Origin: Planctomycetota bacterium
GTDB lineage: Bacteria > Planctomycetota > MHYJ01 > JACPRB01
Direction: 5' to 3'
DNA: 14,497 bases
Assembly (NCBI GenBank): GCA_016200125.1
Contig: JACQFK010000064.1
Location: 1 to 14,497, forward strand
The notes beneath the pieces are model-generated. The model was not told the DNA's origin. It ran no database searches and saw nothing but the letters and a program-made list of their open reading frames with translations. Shown here piece after piece: positions 1-7,683 of this stretch (its first letter is position 1; every line of letters starts with the position of its first letter). Position numbers and translations under genes: made by a program.

Positions 1-435
1 AAGGACGATCCGGAAGGTGATCCAGTCGTCCAGCGGCTTCGCGCCGAGCTTCCGGTAGAAGTTGAGGGCCGGGGTGTTCCAGTCGAGCACCACCCATTCC
101 AGGCGGCCGCACTTCTCGCGCCGCGCCGCCCGGTGGAGCTCCTCGAAGAACTTCCTTCCGATGCCGCCGCGGCGGTGGTCGGGCAGGATGAAGACGTCCT
201 CGAGGTAGAGCGTGGGCTTCGCGAGGAAGCTGCTGTAGGTGAACAGGTAGATCGCGTAGCCGACGCAGGTGCCGTCGACCTCGGCCATCAGGACCCGGAT
301 CCGCTTGCCGATGTCGGCGATCAGCCGCTTCGCGGCGGCCGGAGACGGCGGCTTGAGCTTCTCGTAGGCGGCGAGGGCGCGGATCAGCGCGATCAGGGCC
401 TGCGCGTCGCGCTTCTCGTAGGGCCGGATCCTCAT
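1..435 (-). CDS. GNAT N-acetyltransferase, diamine/thialysine (SAT-like) type, C-terminus cut off
   Basis: The visible 145 residues begin MRIRPYEKRDAQALIALI and run off the window edge, so only the last few residues are missing (the family is about 155-165 aa). An early AYEKL, the stretch YLEDVFILPDHRRGGIG (residues 77-93) carrying the acetyl-CoA pyrophosphate loop RRGGIG, and LEWVVLDWNTPALNFYRKLGA (112-132) are the hallmarks of the spermidine/thialysine acetyltransferase-like branch of GNATs. These are cytosolic enzymes that move acetyl from acetyl-CoA to a primary amine such as a polyamine or amino-acid side chain; the substrate cannot be read from sequence. The ATG overlaps the stop of the upstream HEAT-repeat gene (ATGA), so translation is probably coupled. 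The family is firm, the substrate is open. Confidence 0.9.
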   Translation of the reverse strand, partial: MRIRPYEKRDAQALIALIRALAAYEKLKPPSPAAAKRLIADIGKRIRVLMAEVDGTCVGYAIYLFTYSSFLAKPTLYLEDVFILPDHRRGGIGRKFFEELHRAARREKCGRLEWVVLDWNTPALNFYRKLGAKPLDDWITFRIVL

Positions 436-1580
436 TCGCTCATCCTGAACAGGTCGGAGGACTGCTTGAACTCCTCGACCGTCCGCTCCCCGAACTTCTT
501 GCGGAGCAGCTCGACGACGAGGCGGACGAAGGGCTCGGCGCCCGCGGGGCGCCCCTGCAGGCCGATCCAGAGCTTCTCAAAACGGTCGCCCACCCGCACG
601 TAATACTGCTCGAAGTCGCAGCCGCCCTGCCCGTAGGGCAGTGAACGGTCCACCGAACGGACCTTGTCGAGCGCGGCGTTGAAGGCCTTGAGCTCGTCGT
701 CCGTCAGCTTGGCCTTTTCGAGCGTGAAGTAGCCGAGCACGAGGTTGCCCTCCCGGTCGAGCCGGAAGAAGAAGTCCCCGCGCTGGCAGGAGCGGCGCTC
801 GAAGCCGAAGGCGTAGTCCACCGCGGCGGCGCGGACCCGGGCCTTCTCCGGCACCTTGTCGCGCCAGTCGGGCATCGTCTTCGCGATCCAGGCCTCGGCG
901 CGGGCGAGGCCGGGGGCCCGCTCCTCCGCCGTCTCCCAGGGCTTGTAGCCGAAGTCGTCCTTCGCGACCTTCTTCAGGAAGTTCCAGGCGTCTTCGCGCG
1001 CGATCTGGCCGTAGTCGATGTCGAACCAGACCGTGTTGGCGCGCAGCGCCTCGACGAGCACCGGCAGGCCGGACGAATCCCCGAAGGCGTGGAGGGTCCG
1101 GGCCGCCTGGGCCCGGACGTCGTAGACGTCGTCGCCGAGCAGCTCCTTGATGCGCGACGCCGACTCCCGGTCGTTCAGCTTCTCGAGGGCGCCGATCGAC
1201 GCGGCCCGGCAGCCCCAGAGGCGGTCGCCCAGGGCCGCGCGGAAGTCGTCGCGGGAGCCGGCGTCTCCCAGCTCGGCGAGCGCGCGGAACGCCGTGGGCC
1301 GCCAGAAGAAGTCCTTGTCGCGGATGAGCTCGCGCAGCAGCGCCGTGATCCGTTCGTCCTTGAGCGAGCCCAGGCCCTCGGTGAACGCGATCGAGAGCGC
1401 GTTGTGGCCCTGCTTCGAGACGAAGGCGGCGATCTCGGCGGCGACCGCGGGGCCGCCCCGGTCCTTCAGCCGGCGCATCGCCTGGACGTGGAGCTGGGGC
1501 TTCTCCTTCGCGTTCGCGTACTCGATCTCCTGGGCGATCTTGGCCGAGTCTTGCAGCAGGAGCAGGAGCGCGAGGATCAC
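432..1580 (-). CDS. Exported HEAT-repeat protein
   Basis: The protein has 382 residues. I place the start at the GTG at 1580-1578, not at any codon further upstream: it is preceded by a GGAGGT ribosome binding site (1587-1592, 6 nt spacing), it overlaps the stop of the previous gene as GTGA, and it puts a short hydrophobic signal (VILALLLLLQDSA) at the N-terminus. Residues about 45-185 are alpha-helical repeats of HEAT/PBS type, for example DVRAQAARTLHAFGD and RPTAFRALAELGDAG, a scaffold for protein contacts. Residues about 225-382 form a second, globular part with two cysteines (265 and 321) that I do not recognise. It probably works outside the cytoplasm. The middle gene of a three-gene operon with 4-bp overlaps on both sides; its function is unknown. 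Confidence 0.82.
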   Translation of the reverse strand: MILALLLLLQDSAKIAQEIEYANAKEKPQLHVQAMRRLKDRGGPAVAAEIAAFVSKQGHNALSIAFTEGLGSLKDERITALLRELIRDKDFFWRPTAFRALAELGDAGSRDDFRAALGDRLWGCRAASIGALEKLNDRESASRIKELLGDDVYDVRAQAARTLHAFGDSSGLPVLVEALRANTVWFDIDYGQIAREDAWNFLKKVAKDDFGYKPWETAEERAPGLARAEAWIAKTMPDWRDKVPEKARVRAAAVDYAFGFERRSCQRGDFFFRLDREGNLVLGYFTLEKAKLTDDELKAFNAALDKVRSVDRSLPYGQGGCDFEQYYVRVGDRFEKLWIGLQGRPAGAEPFVRLVVELLRKKFGERTVEEFKQSSDLFRMSE

Positions 1581-1990
1581 CTGACCACCTCCGCCGCCTC
1601 CATCCAGTAGAGTCCGAGGGGCCAGTCGCCGTCGAAGCGCTCCTCCACCTTGAGCAGGCCCTGGATCGTCACGGGATCCGTGGAGTAGTTGGCGGACTGG
1701 CCGGGCTTGAGCTTGACGTTGATGTAGTGGTTCATCTGGGGCATCTTGCCGTAGCAGCAGCTCGCGCGGTCCTTCACCAGGAGGAACCCCGTCAGGTTTC
1801 GTGTCTGGGAGAGCGGGTTGATGAAGCCGGTCGCCTTCACGACCCGCCCGTTCCACGCCGTGACGTCCGCGGGAAGCTTCATCTTCTCGGTGTATTCGAA
1901 GGCCCCCAGCGACTGGAACGCCAGTGTTTCCGCCTCAGGCAGCGGTTTCGAGCAGCCGGCCACCAGAATCAGCCACGCCAGGCGCTTCAC
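1577..1990 (-). CDS. DUF3299-family lipoprotein
   Basis: The 137-residue protein starts at a GTG (1990-1988) and has a compact lipoprotein signal, VKRLAWLILVAGC, with lipobox LVAGC and lipidated Cys13, so it should be anchored in a membrane facing the periplasm. Residues 46-95 match the DUF3299 pattern: a GRVVKATGFINPL strand pair, a FLLVKD strand, then SCCYGKMPQMNHYINVK, where the CC pair (78-79) and the following PQMN are the conserved core. DUF3299 proteins are small periplasmic proteins of unknown role, often near ABC-type export genes; nothing of that kind is visible here. It heads the minus-strand operon; its stop overlaps the HEAT gene start. No ribosome binding site precedes the GTG, and a -10-like TAGACT ends 7 nt before it, which suggests a leaderless mRNA. 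Confidence 0.82.
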   Translation of the reverse strand: MKRLAWLILVAGCSKPLPEAETLAFQSLGAFEYTEKMKLPADVTAWNGRVVKATGFINPLSQTRNLTGFLLVKDRASCCYGKMPQMNHYINVKLKPGQSANYSTDPVTIQGLLKVEERFDGDWPLGLYWMEAAEVVR

Positions 1991-1997
1991 CAAGCCC

Positions 1998-2003
1998 AGT
2001 CTA
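1998..2003 (-). promoter_or_regulatory. Candidate -10 box of the DUF3299 operon
   Basis: On the minus strand the hexamer TAGACT is followed by 7 nt (GGGCTTG) and then the GTG start. This is the same geometry as TATACT before the gene at 9807. No convincing -35 was found. The box touches the left arm of the 2004-2066 inverted repeat, so a protein bound there would compete with RNA polymerase. Confidence 0.4.
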
Positions 2004-2066
2004 CCATAAACCGAAGAAGTCGATTTATGGCACAAAGTGCCATAAATCGACTTCTTCGGTTTATGG
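2004..2066. repeat. Perfect 30-bp inverted repeat with nested palindromes, divergent operator candidate
   Basis: The left arm is 2004-2033, the centre AAA 2034-2036, and the right arm 2037-2066; the arms are exact reverse complements. Inside there are four copies of an 11-bp half-site CCATAAA(C/T)CGA, forward at 2004-2014 and 2040-2050, reverse at 2020-2030 and 2056-2066. Each pair forms a 27-bp imperfect palindrome (2004-2030 and 2040-2066). The element is far more AT-rich than its surroundings and lies between the start of the minus-strand lipoprotein operon and the sigma-54-type promoter of the kinase gene. Because the genes diverge it cannot be a normal terminator, and it has no T-tract. 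The paired half-sites suggest a regulator binding array; a short REP-like palindromic element is the alternative. Confidence 0.8.
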
Positions 2067-2084
2067 AGCGCCTTGGGTTTCGAT

Positions 2085-2101
2085 GTGGCACGGCGATTGC
2101 T
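2085..2101 (+). promoter_or_regulatory. Candidate sigma-54 (-24/-12) promoter of the kinase/regulator operon
   Basis: The sequence GTGGCACGGCGATTGCT fits the -24/-12 consensus TTGGCACG-N4-TTGCW with one mismatch (the first base counted). GG is at 2087-2088 and GC at 2099-2100, exactly 10 nt apart. A start about 12-13 nt after the GC would be at 2112-2113, just before the GTG at 2115. A -10-like TATACT (2103-2108) overlaps the region, so a sigma-70-type start at about 2115 is an alternative or second promoter. Either gives an almost leaderless mRNA. Confidence 0.6.
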
Positions 2102-2114
2102 GTATACTGCTGAC

Positions 2115-3731
2115 GTGATCCGTCGCCGACTGTCGTTGCAGCTGACTTTGGTGATGCTCGTGGTGGCGCTGGCGCCGCTCGTGGGCGCCGGATTCCTCGT
2201 CCTCCACCTCATCGAAGGCTCCATCACCACCCAGGTGCGCGCCAGCCAGGAGCAGCTGGCCACCGCCGCCGGCGCCCTCGTGCGCGACCACCTGAAGACC
2301 GCCACCACCAAGCTCAAGAGCATCGCAACGATGCTGAAGAAGGACGAGGATCCCCAGGCCCAGACCAAACGCCTCAACACGCTCCTCGACCCGCCCGACC
2401 TCTTCCTCGAGATCGGGTACTGGACCGTGGGCAAGAAGGACGTGGAGGTGCAGGCCCAGGCCCAGCAGTCGGAGTACAACCGCACCCAGGCGATCGTCAG
2501 GCCCTCCAACCGCGCCTACAACACGCGGGTCGGCCAGCAGGTCCAGGTGCTGACCAACAGCTCGCCGATCCTCAACGAGGCCGCCAACGGGAACGTCTTC
2601 ATCGCGGGGACGGTCGACAACGTCGGCCCTTTCAACGGCCTCCCGGTCTCCGTCCCGGCCCCCGGCGGCGCCGCGCTCACGGCCGTCCTGGACCTCCAGC
2701 CGGTCTCCCAGATGCTGGCCAGCGTGGCCGGCTCCCCGGAGCGCCTCGTCCTGCTGCGCGACTGCACGGGCAAGACTCTGGCCGCCTCCGCCGAGGGATC
2801 CATCCTGGCCTCGTCGATCACCAGCCGCCATCCGGTGGGCCACGCCGACTGGGTCATCGACGTGGCCGAGCCGCGGGACCTCGCCCTCGCCCCCCTGCGC
2901 CAGGCTCGGGACCAGGCGCTCGTCTGGTTCGGCCTCGCCTTCGTCCTCGAGGTCGGCCTGGCCTTCCTCTTTGCGGGCCGCGTCGTCCGCCCCGTCCGCG
3001 CCCTCGCCCGCACCGCCGACGCGCTGGGCCGCGGCGACTTCGCGGCGCGCACCGGCATCTCGCGCGAGGACGAGATCGGCCAGCTCGCTCAGGCCTTCGA
3101 CCGCATGGCCGCGGCGGTCCAGCAGATCGACCAGGTGAAGGGAGAGTTCGTCGCCCACGTCTCCCACGAGCTCCGCACGCCGCTCACGTCTGCGAAGGCC
3201 ACCGTCGCCAACGTCCAGGAGGGCATCGGCGGCAAGGAATCGCTGGGACGCGTCCAGGAGGACCTCGACCGCCTGATCCGCATGGTGAACGAACTCCTCG
3301 ACGTGGCGCGCATCGACGCGGGCATCGCGCTGGCGAAGCAGCGCACCGACCTGGGCGCCCTCGTCCGCAGCACGGCCGAGACGCTGCGGCCGATCGCCCG
3401 GGTCCCGCTGGCCGTCTCCGGCGCCGGCGACACGATCGACCTCGACGCCGCGCGCGTCCAGCAGATCGTGCTCAACCTGGTCGACAACGCCCTCAAGTAC
3501 GCGAAGTCCCGGGTCGACGTCGAGGTGCGCGGCCGCGAGGTGCGGGTCACCGACGACGGCCCCGGCGTGCCGCCCGAGCACCGCGAGCGGATCTTCGAGA
3601 AATTCAGCAAGGTCGAGACCGGCCCCAAGCCCCCCGGCGCGGGCCTGGGCCTCTCGATCGCCCGCAAGCTGGCGCAGCTGCACGGCGGCTCCCTCGCCTG
3701 CGAGGGCAACACCTTCGTGCTGAGGTTCTAG
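2115..3731 (+). CDS. Membrane sensor histidine kinase of an NtrB/NtrC-like pair
   Basis: The 538-residue protein has TM1 at about 8-31, an extracytoplasmic sensor region at about 33-265 (a long helix then a mixed alpha/beta fold, Cache-like in size; ligand unknown), TM2 at about 268-290, HAMP at about 290-340, HisKA with phospho-acceptor His351 in SHELRTP, and an HATPase domain: N box NLVDNALKYA (454-463), G1 DDGPG (480-484), F box IFEKF (493-497), G2 GAGLGLS (508-514). All catalytic motifs are intact, so it should autophosphorylate and pass phosphate to the regulator encoded directly after it (stop TAG abuts ATG). I chose the GTG at 2115 because it gives a normal short basic N-terminus before TM1 and because the promoter signals at 2085-2108 would otherwise lie inside the gene. 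It has no ribosome binding site. Confidence 0.93.
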   Translation: MIRRRLSLQLTLVMLVVALAPLVGAGFLVLHLIEGSITTQVRASQEQLATAAGALVRDHLKTATTKLKSIATMLKKDEDPQAQTKRLNTLLDPPDLFLEIGYWTVGKKDVEVQAQAQQSEYNRTQAIVRPSNRAYNTRVGQQVQVLTNSSPILNEAANGNVFIAGTVDNVGPFNGLPVSVPAPGGAALTAVLDLQPVSQMLASVAGSPERLVLLRDCTGKTLAASAEGSILASSITSRHPVGHADWVIDVAEPRDLALAPLRQARDQALVWFGLAFVLEVGLAFLFAGRVVRPVRALARTADALGRGDFAARTGISREDEIGQLAQAFDRMAAAVQQIDQVKGEFVAHVSHELRTPLTSAKATVANVQEGIGGKESLGRVQEDLDRLIRMVNELLDVARIDAGIALAKQRTDLGALVRSTAETLRPIARVPLAVSGAGDTIDLDAARVQQIVLNLVDNALKYAKSRVDVEVRGREVRVTDDGPGVPPEHRERIFEKFSKVETGPKPPGAGLGLSIARKLAQLHGGSLACEGNTFVLRF

Positions 3732-4995
<1,264 letters not shown>

Positions 4996-5003
<8 letters not shown>

Positions 5004-5034
5004 GCGGATACGCTCCGCGTATCCATTCCGATAC
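4996..5034. promoter_or_regulatory. Tandem upstream activating sites, GTATC-N6-GATAC x2
   Basis: GTATC-tgagcg-GATAC lies at 4996-5011 and GTATC-cattcc-GATAC at 5019-5034, 23 bp apart start to start, so both sit on the same DNA face. The inner halves also form a perfect GGATACGC/GCGTATCC palindrome (5006-5024). The same paired arrangement occurs at 7011-7048 before the other sigma-54 promoter. Dyad symmetry and tandem placement upstream of a -24/-12 promoter are typical of NtrC-type binding; assignment to the regulator at 3732-5003 is inferred from proximity. Confidence 0.75.
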
Positions 5035-5063
5035 GGCCGGACTTCTTCCCCTGACCCATTGCC

Positions 5064-5079
5064 TTGGCACGGGCCTTGC
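5064..5079 (+). promoter_or_regulatory. Sigma-54 (-24/-12) promoter of the VIT/VWA operon
   Basis: TTGGCACGGGCCTTGC is a full match to the conserved -24/-12 positions: GG at 5066-5067, GC at 5078-5079, 10 nt between. Transcription should start about 12 nt after the GC, near 5091, one base before the ATG at 5092. No ribosome binding site lies before that ATG, so the mRNA is predicted to be leaderless. Confidence 0.88.
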
Positions 5080-5091
5080 GCTCCGAACCTC

Positions 5092-5865
5092 ATGAAACAT
5101 CTCCTGATCCCGGGCTTCGTCCTGTCGATCGTCATCGCCGCCCTCCCGCGCGAAGCGGATGCCTGAGGGATGGAGCTGCCCCTGGAGTTCGTCGAACTCC
5201 TCGAAACCCATGCCGAGATCTCCATCCGCGATCACGTCGCCCGGAAGCGCTTCACGCTCGAATTCGTCCGCATTCTGGAGTCGCGCGAGCTGCAGGTGTG
5301 GCTGCCCCTGACCCTGGAGCCCGGACAGCGGATCGTCGGCTGCAGCTGCGCCACGATGACGACCTCGGAAGATGCCACGGCCTGGCTGGGGATTCCCGGC
5401 GGCCCGAGCGGCGAGCGCTTCAGGATCGAATTCGAGACTCTGGAAAGCCTGACCCCGGAAGCCGGCCGCTTCCGGGTCGAGACCTTCAACGCCTTCCTCA
5501 GCCAGGAATCGGCCCGGCTGGTCCACCGCACGGTGAAGGTCCGGATCGATTCCCCGCTCGGGGTGAGGGAGGTCCATTCGCCGACTCATCCGGTGTTGGT
5601 CCGCCGACTCGATCTCTCGTCGGCAACGCTGCAGCTCGACCTCCGCGGCGACGCGACCCGCGGCCGCTTCCGCTTCTTCTACTCGCTGGGCAAACCGGCC
5701 CCTTTCCGGCAGGAGGCCGAGCGCGTCGATTTCGACGGCTCCGCCCTGGAGCCCGCTTCCCCGGTCGCCGCCGGCGATTCCGGCCCCACGGATCCAGGAC
5801 GCGAATTCCTGGAACCCCGCCGCTCCCGCCCGCGTCGAAGGGCCAGTTTGAGGAGATCGACATGA
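5092..5865 (+). CDS. Exported VIT-domain protein with an in-frame UGA after the signal peptide (possible selenoprotein or nonsense mutant)
   Basis: From the ATG at 5092 the frame encodes a clear signal peptide (MKH, then a hydrophobic core LLIPGFVLSIVIAAL, then PREADA), then UGA at 5164-5166 (codon 25), then continues open to 5865 for another 232 codons. The continuation has VIT-domain features: HAEISIRDHVARKRFTLEF, a LPLTLEPGQRIVG strand (the family's FPLP region), and SPTHPVLVRR followed by FRFFYSLG, which in VIT-VWA proteins precedes the VWA domain. A hairpin stands 24 nt after the UGA (5184-5200). Three readings remain: UGA read as selenocysteine, a nonsense mutation, or restart at ATG 5170 (TGAGGGATG). 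The promoter-to-ATG geometry, identical to the operon at 7117, supports 5092 as the original start. The end overlaps the VWA gene (ATGA). Confidence 0.65.
5184..5200 (+). promoter_or_regulatory. SECIS-like hairpin after the UGA of the VIT gene
   Basis: GGAGTTC (5184-5190) pairs perfectly with GAACTCC (5194-5200) around the loop GTC. The loop begins 24 nt after the UGA at 5164-5166 and has G as its first base, within the published bacterial SECIS model as I recall it (UGA-to-loop 16-37 nt, loop 3-14 nt, G in the first two positions). The stem is short and the 3-nt loop is at the lower limit, so this is suggestive only. Confidence 0.4.
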
Positions 5866-6953
5866 AAACGATAATCGCGACGCTGATGAGCCTGCTCGTC
5901 GCGGGCTCCGTTTACGCCCAGAACGACGGCCCCGCGCGGGGCAAGGTGGACGTGGTCTTCTGCGTCGACCGCTCGGGCAGCATGGACCGGGTGATCGACA
6001 CCGCCAAGCGGAAGATCTGGACGATCGTGAACGAGGTCGCGGCGCAGAAGCCCACGCCGATCCTGCGGATCGGCCTGATCGGCTACGGCTCCGCCGACAA
6101 GGACATCAAGTTCTTCCCGCTCTCCACCGACCTCGACAAGGTGTACGAGAACCTGTCGACCTTCCGCTGCGACATGGGCGGCGACGAGTGGGTGGGCTGG
6201 GCCCTCCTGCAGGCCGTCGAGCGCATGGAGTGGGCGCCCGAGCGCAAGGCGCTCAAGATGATCTTCATGGTCGGCAACGAGACCGCCGCGCAGGGCCGCG
6301 AGGACGTCCTGTACACGAAGACCGCCCCCGTCGCGATCAAGAAGGACATCACGGTCAACGCGATCTACTGCGGCAAGCCCTCGACCGAGGAGGAGAAGAC
6401 CTGGCGCGAGCTGGTGAGCCTGGCCGACGGCATCTACACCCAGATCGACCTCTCCGGCGGCGAAGTGACCATCCAGACCCCCCAGGACAAGAAGCTCGTC
6501 GAGCTCAACCAGAAGCTGAACGGCACCTACGTCCCCTTCGGCCGCCGCGGCGCCGAGGGCAAGGAGAAGCAGGAAGAGGCGGACAAGAAGACGGCCGACG
6601 CCGGCGCGGCGCCCGCGGCGGCGACCCGCGCGCTCGCCAAGGCCGGCGGCGTCTATCACAACGCCGAGTGGGACCTGGTCGACGCCTCCAAGGAGAAGGA
6701 CTTCGACCTGGCGAAGGTCAAAGTCGAGGACCTGCCCAAGGAGATGCAGACGATGACGCCCGAGGAGCGCAAGGCGCACCTCGCGAAGAAGCAGCTGGAG
6801 CGGGAGGAGATCAAGAAGGAGATCGCCGGCCTCAGCGTCGACCGCCAGAAGTTCATCAACGAGGAGATGAAGAGGAAGAACCTCTCGGCCGACGCCTCCT
6901 TCGACGAGGCCGTCCGCAAGACCATCCAGGAGCAGGCGGCGAAGCGGAAGTAG
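5862..6953 (+). CDS. Secreted VWA-domain protein with coiled-coil tail
   Basis: The 363-residue protein has a signal peptide (MKTIIATLMSLLVAGSVYAQ, cleavage near 20) and a VWA domain at about 28-205. The metal-ion-dependent adhesion site is intact in VDRSGSM (D36, S38, S40); later strands include LKMIFMVGNE and ITVNAIYCG. Residues 230-262 are a charged, Ala-rich linker, and 285-363 are Lys/Glu-rich helices likely to form a coiled coil. VWA domains bind protein ligands through a metal ion; the partner here is unknown. The start has a GAGGAG site (5850-5855) and overlaps the VIT gene stop, so the pair is translationally coupled. VIT and VWA are usually in one polypeptide; here they are two adjacent exported proteins, likely partners. 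Confidence 0.9.
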   Translation: MKTIIATLMSLLVAGSVYAQNDGPARGKVDVVFCVDRSGSMDRVIDTAKRKIWTIVNEVAAQKPTPILRIGLIGYGSADKDIKFFPLSTDLDKVYENLSTFRCDMGGDEWVGWALLQAVERMEWAPERKALKMIFMVGNETAAQGREDVLYTKTAPVAIKKDITVNAIYCGKPSTEEEKTWRELVSLADGIYTQIDLSGGEVTIQTPQDKKLVELNQKLNGTYVPFGRRGAEGKEKQEEADKKTADAGAAPAAATRALAKAGGVYHNAEWDLVDASKEKDFDLAKVKVEDLPKEMQTMTPEERKAHLAKKQLEREEIKKEIAGLSVDRQKFINEEMKRKNLSADASFDEAVRKTIQEQAAKRK

Positions 6954-6974
6954 GCCCCCTTACCGGCATCCGAA

Positions 6975-7012
6975 CGGGAGCGCGGAGCGACCCTCCGCGC
7001 TCCCGCTTTTTT
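6975..7012 (+). terminator. Rho-independent terminator of the VIT/VWA operon
   Basis: A 13-bp perfect GC-rich stem (6975-6987 with 6993-7005), loop CGACC, and a run of six T at 7007-7012. It begins 21 nt after the VWA stop. The T-run touches the first upstream activating site of the next operon. Confidence 0.93.
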
Positions 7013-7048
7013 ATCCTCCCGGATACCCCCCTGTATCCCTTCCGATAC
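7011..7048. promoter_or_regulatory. Tandem upstream activating sites, (G/T)TATC-N6-GATAC x2
   Basis: TTATC-ctcccg-GATAC (7011-7026, one mismatch in the first half-site) and GTATC-ccttcc-GATAC (7033-7048), 22 bp apart start to start. This is the arrangement seen at 4996-5034. From the end of the second site to the -24 GG is 42 bp here against 31 bp there, a difference of about one helical turn, so the site keeps the same face relative to the promoter. Confidence 0.72.
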
Positions 7049-7059
7049 AAGTGCTGCCG

Positions 7060-7075
7060 TTCCAACGTCGTTTGA
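7060..7075. repeat. 16-nt sequence repeated at 13104, imperfect palindrome
   Basis: TTCCAACGTCGTTTGA is identical to 13104-13119, and flanking bases (CC before, GGG and GCAG after) also agree. With the next base at the second copy it reads TTC(C)AACG-T-CGTT(T)GAA, an imperfect dyad. Here it lies between the activating sites and the sigma-54 promoter. Function unknown. Confidence 0.5.
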
Positions 7076-7089
7076 TGGGGTGCAGTCCG

Positions 7090-7104
7090 CGGCATGGGAG
7101 TTGC
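7090..7104 (+). promoter_or_regulatory. Sigma-54 (-24/-12) promoter of the dioxygenase/selenoprotein operon
   Basis: CGGCATGGGAGTTGC: GG at 7091-7092, GC at 7103-7104, 10 nt between, with GGCA and TTGC matching and T following. Weaker at -24 than the 5064 promoter. The ATG at 7117 is 13 nt after the final C, exactly as at the 5064 promoter (5079 to 5092), so the start should be at or one base before the ATG. Confidence 0.78.
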
Positions 7105-7116
7105 TTTATCGGGGCT

Positions 7117-7674
7117 ATGAATACTTCAAGACGCGCATTCCTGGGGGCCGCGGGCCTGCTCGCGACCGGATCCCTCCTCCGGGCACAGGACCCGGCGAAA
7201 ACCCTCGTCCCCACCGAGGAGAACATCGAGGGCCCCTACTACCGCAAGGACGCCCCCTTCCGCAATGTCCTGGCCGAGGGGGTGAAGGGCGATCCGCTCT
7301 TCATCAAGGGCCAGGTGACCTCGCCCGACTGCACGACGCTGTGGGATGCGGTGCTCGACGTCTGGCACGCCAGCGCCGGGGGGGAGTACGACAACGACAG
7401 CGACAAGTACCTCTTCCGCGGCAAGATCCGTCACGGCCGCTGCGGGAACTACCGGATCACGACGGTGATGCCCGGCCAGTACGACCTGGGCGAGGCCAAG
7501 CGCCCGGCCCACCTCCACTTCAAGGTGACGGCGCCCGGCTACCGCCCCCTGACGACCCAGCTCTACTTCAGCGGCGACCCCTGGCTCAACCGCGACCCCT
7601 TCGTCCGCAAGTCGCTCATCATCGACCTCCAGAAGGCCGCCGGTTCGTTCAACATCGTCCTGGCGAAAGCATAG
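7117..7674 (+). CDS. Tat-exported intradiol ring-cleavage dioxygenase family protein
   Basis: The 185-residue protein opens with a twin-arginine signal (NTSRRAFLGAAGLLATGSLLRAQ), so it should be exported already folded with its metal. It has the fold of protocatechuate 3,4-/catechol 1,2-dioxygenases, including GPYYRKDAPFRN (39-50) and DVWHASAGGEYDN (81-93). The four non-heme Fe(III) ligands of the family appear to be kept: Tyr91, Tyr122 (MPGQYDL), and His132/His134 (RPAHLHF). Such enzymes split catechols between the two hydroxyls using O2. It is shorter than classical PcaH, like many exported homologues whose substrate is unknown. It is first in an operon with a thioredoxin-like selenoprotein and cytochrome P460. 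The start at 7117 is fixed by the Tat motif and the promoter spacing. Confidence 0.9.
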   Translation: MNTSRRAFLGAAGLLATGSLLRAQDPAKTLVPTEENIEGPYYRKDAPFRNVLAEGVKGDPLFIKGQVTSPDCTTLWDAVLDVWHASAGGEYDNDSDKYLFRGKIRHGRCGNYRITTVMPGQYDLGEAKRPAHLHFKVTAPGYRPLTTQLYFSGDPWLNRDPFVRKSLIIDLQKAAGSFNIVLAKA

Positions 7675-7683
7675 GAGAGCCCC

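Noticed and set aside
2004..2066. Transcription terminator
   Set aside because: The flanking genes diverge, so no transcript ends here, and there is no T-tract.
5170..5865. VIT protein starting at ATG 5170 as a simple independent gene
   Set aside because: Not excluded, but it would lack a signal peptide and any ribosome binding site, while a perfect in-frame signal peptide and promoter lie directly upstream. Kept as an alternative under the 5092 entry.
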